A DNA stretch of 13,332 nucleotides from the NCBI GenBank assembly GCA_034429475.1, contig DAOUGD010000341.1, forward strand, positions 1 to 13,332, in the 5' to 3' direction. The stretch is from JAKQHY01 sp034429475 (GTDB lineage: Bacteria > Chloroflexota > Anaerolineae > B4-G1 > SLSP01). Below, piece by piece: positions 12,962-13,332 of this stretch. Position numbers and translations under genes: made by a program. Within the stretch, counting starts at the first letter, position 1. Each line of letters starts with the position of its first letter. Below the pieces are notes generated by a model. The model made no database searches, had not been told where the DNA came from, and saw only the letters and a program-made list of their open reading frames with translations.

Positions 12962-12989
12962 TTGACAAAAAAAGGGGCAGTGGTAGAAT
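12962..12989 (+). promoter_or_regulatory. rRNA operon promoter P1
   Basis: A perfect -35 TTGACA (12962-12967), a 16-nt spacer, and -10 TAGAAT (12984-12989). It is the farthest upstream of three similar sites pointing toward the 16S gene. An inverted repeat CTGAAGAA (13000-13007) / TTCTTCAG (13039-13046) begins about where its transcript would start. Confidence 0.75.
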
Positions 12990-13055
12990 CGCGCTTTGCC
13001 TGAAGAATAAAGAAATTGTTTCAGCAGGTTAAATAGGTTTCTTCAGAAAAGCTCA

Positions 13056-13083
13056 TTGACAAGTGTGGGAAATATGTTATAAA
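13056..13083 (+). promoter_or_regulatory. rRNA operon promoter P2
   Basis: TTGACA (13056-13061), a 16-nt spacer, and -10 TATAAA (13078-13083). It lies 94 bases downstream of P1 in the same orientation. Confidence 0.75.
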
Positions 13084-13134
13084 TTGAGGCGGAAAGTCAA
13101 TTTGGCAATTATGAATGTGAGAGCCGAATGTTAC

Positions 13135-13163
13135 TTGACAAGCAAGCCGGTTTATGATAAAAT
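13135..13163 (+). promoter_or_regulatory. rRNA operon promoter P3
   Basis: TTGACA (13135-13140), a 17-nt spacer, and -10 TAAAAT (13158-13163). It is nearest to the 16S gene and has optimal spacing; the leader from here to the mature 16S end would be about 115 nt. Confidence 0.8.
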
Positions 13164-13207
13164 ATTTCTTACTCTGAGCAGATCTATGTATGATTGATCT
13201 GACTAGA

Positions 13208-13218
13208 GCACCTTAACA
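13208..13218 (+). promoter_or_regulatory. boxA-like antitermination site in the rRNA leader
   Basis: GCACCTTAACA lies between P3 and the 16S gene and resembles the boxA core (GCTCTTTAACA) that recruits NusB/S10 antitermination factors on rRNA transcripts. Two bases differ from the consensus. The position, about 70-80 nt before the 16S start, is usual for boxA. Confidence 0.5.
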
Positions 13219-13265
13219 TTTGAAGAGTGACAGGAAAGGCGAGGTCAGTAGAGAGGAACAGAGTT

Positions 13266-13281
13266 CTCCCCTGTGGGGGAG
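13266..13281 (+). other. Leader hairpin just before the 16S 5' end
   Basis: CTCCCC and GGGGAG form a perfect 6-bp stem with a TGTG loop, ending about six bases before the mature 16S start. It could take part in 16S 5' processing or leader folding. It lacks a T-run and sits beyond the promoters, so it is not a terminator in the usual sense. Confidence 0.5.
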
Positions 13282-13286
13282 GGAAT

Positions 13287-13332
13287 CGAGCGGAGAGTTC
13301 GATCGTGGCTCAGGATGAACGCTAGCGGCGCG
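13287..13332 (+). rRNA. rrs: 16S ribosomal RNA, 5' end (partial, continues past the window)
   Basis: The sequence from 13294 aligns without gaps to E. coli 16S positions 8 onward: it carries the 27F primer region (ending TGGCTCAG), then GATGAACGCTAGCGGCG, the conserved start of bacterial 16S. Helix h1 pairing GAGTT (13295-13299) with GGCTC (13307-13311) is kept. The mature 5' end is placed by analogy at about 13287. About 46 bases are in the window. GGATGAACGCTAGCGGCG fits Chloroflexota among others. Confidence 0.95.

Overview
The window looks like a chromosomal segment of a GC-rich environmental bacterium, most likely a member of the Chloroflexota (Anaerolineae/Caldilineae type). Grounds for this are the 5' end of a 16S rRNA gene at the right edge, a Pro/Thr-rich surface linker in the VIT/VWA protein, and short 7- and 9-nt periodic repeats between genes. 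This is a style judgement, not a phylogenetic placement. All twelve complete protein genes lie on the minus strand. The rRNA operon and a 22-codon gene tail at the left edge lie on the plus strand.

Layout from left to right: the tail of an unrecognised plus-strand gene (1-69); a BrnT/CopG-type toxin-antitoxin pair (162-714); a four-gene ABC-exporter operon (831-3828); an AlbA_2/HATPase protein (3966-5144) flanked by heptad repeats; a large GT-C membrane glycosyltransferase resembling AftB (5220-7331) with an in-frame repeat-derived insert; an adenosine deaminase-like hydrolase (7448-8395); an MFS transporter (8462 to about 9760) translationally linked to an upstream DUF5680 gene (9757-10245); a strong hairpin terminator (10434-10462); a secreted, membrane-anchored VIT/VWA protein (10508-12883); and a leader with three tandem TTGACA promoters and a boxA-like site that feeds the 16S gene starting near 13287.

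The most unusual unit is the ABC operon. In transcription order it encodes a small PLDc_N membrane protein, an ABC ATPase, a UPF0175 antitoxin-like protein, and a permease fused at its N terminus to a YhfC-type glutamic intramembrane protease. PLDc_N and ATPase overlap by 4 nt (ATGA), UPF0175 and permease overlap by 4 nt, and a Shine-Dalgarno joins ATPase to UPF0175, so they are probably made together. The order PLDc_N-ATPase-permease matches Bacillus subtilis yxlE-yxlF-yxlG. The protease fusion and the inserted UPF0175 gene are the departures. I infer a membrane-stress or peptide-export module with a built-in protease, but the substrate cannot be read from sequence.

A second theme is simple periodic repeats. 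Degenerate heptads (roughly NATTNCN) and nonads (roughly ARCRGATTW) occupy nearly every gap between 3.8 and 8.5 kb. They form inverted arrangements and have entered coding sequence at two places (inside the glycosyltransferase and at the C terminus of the MFS protein).
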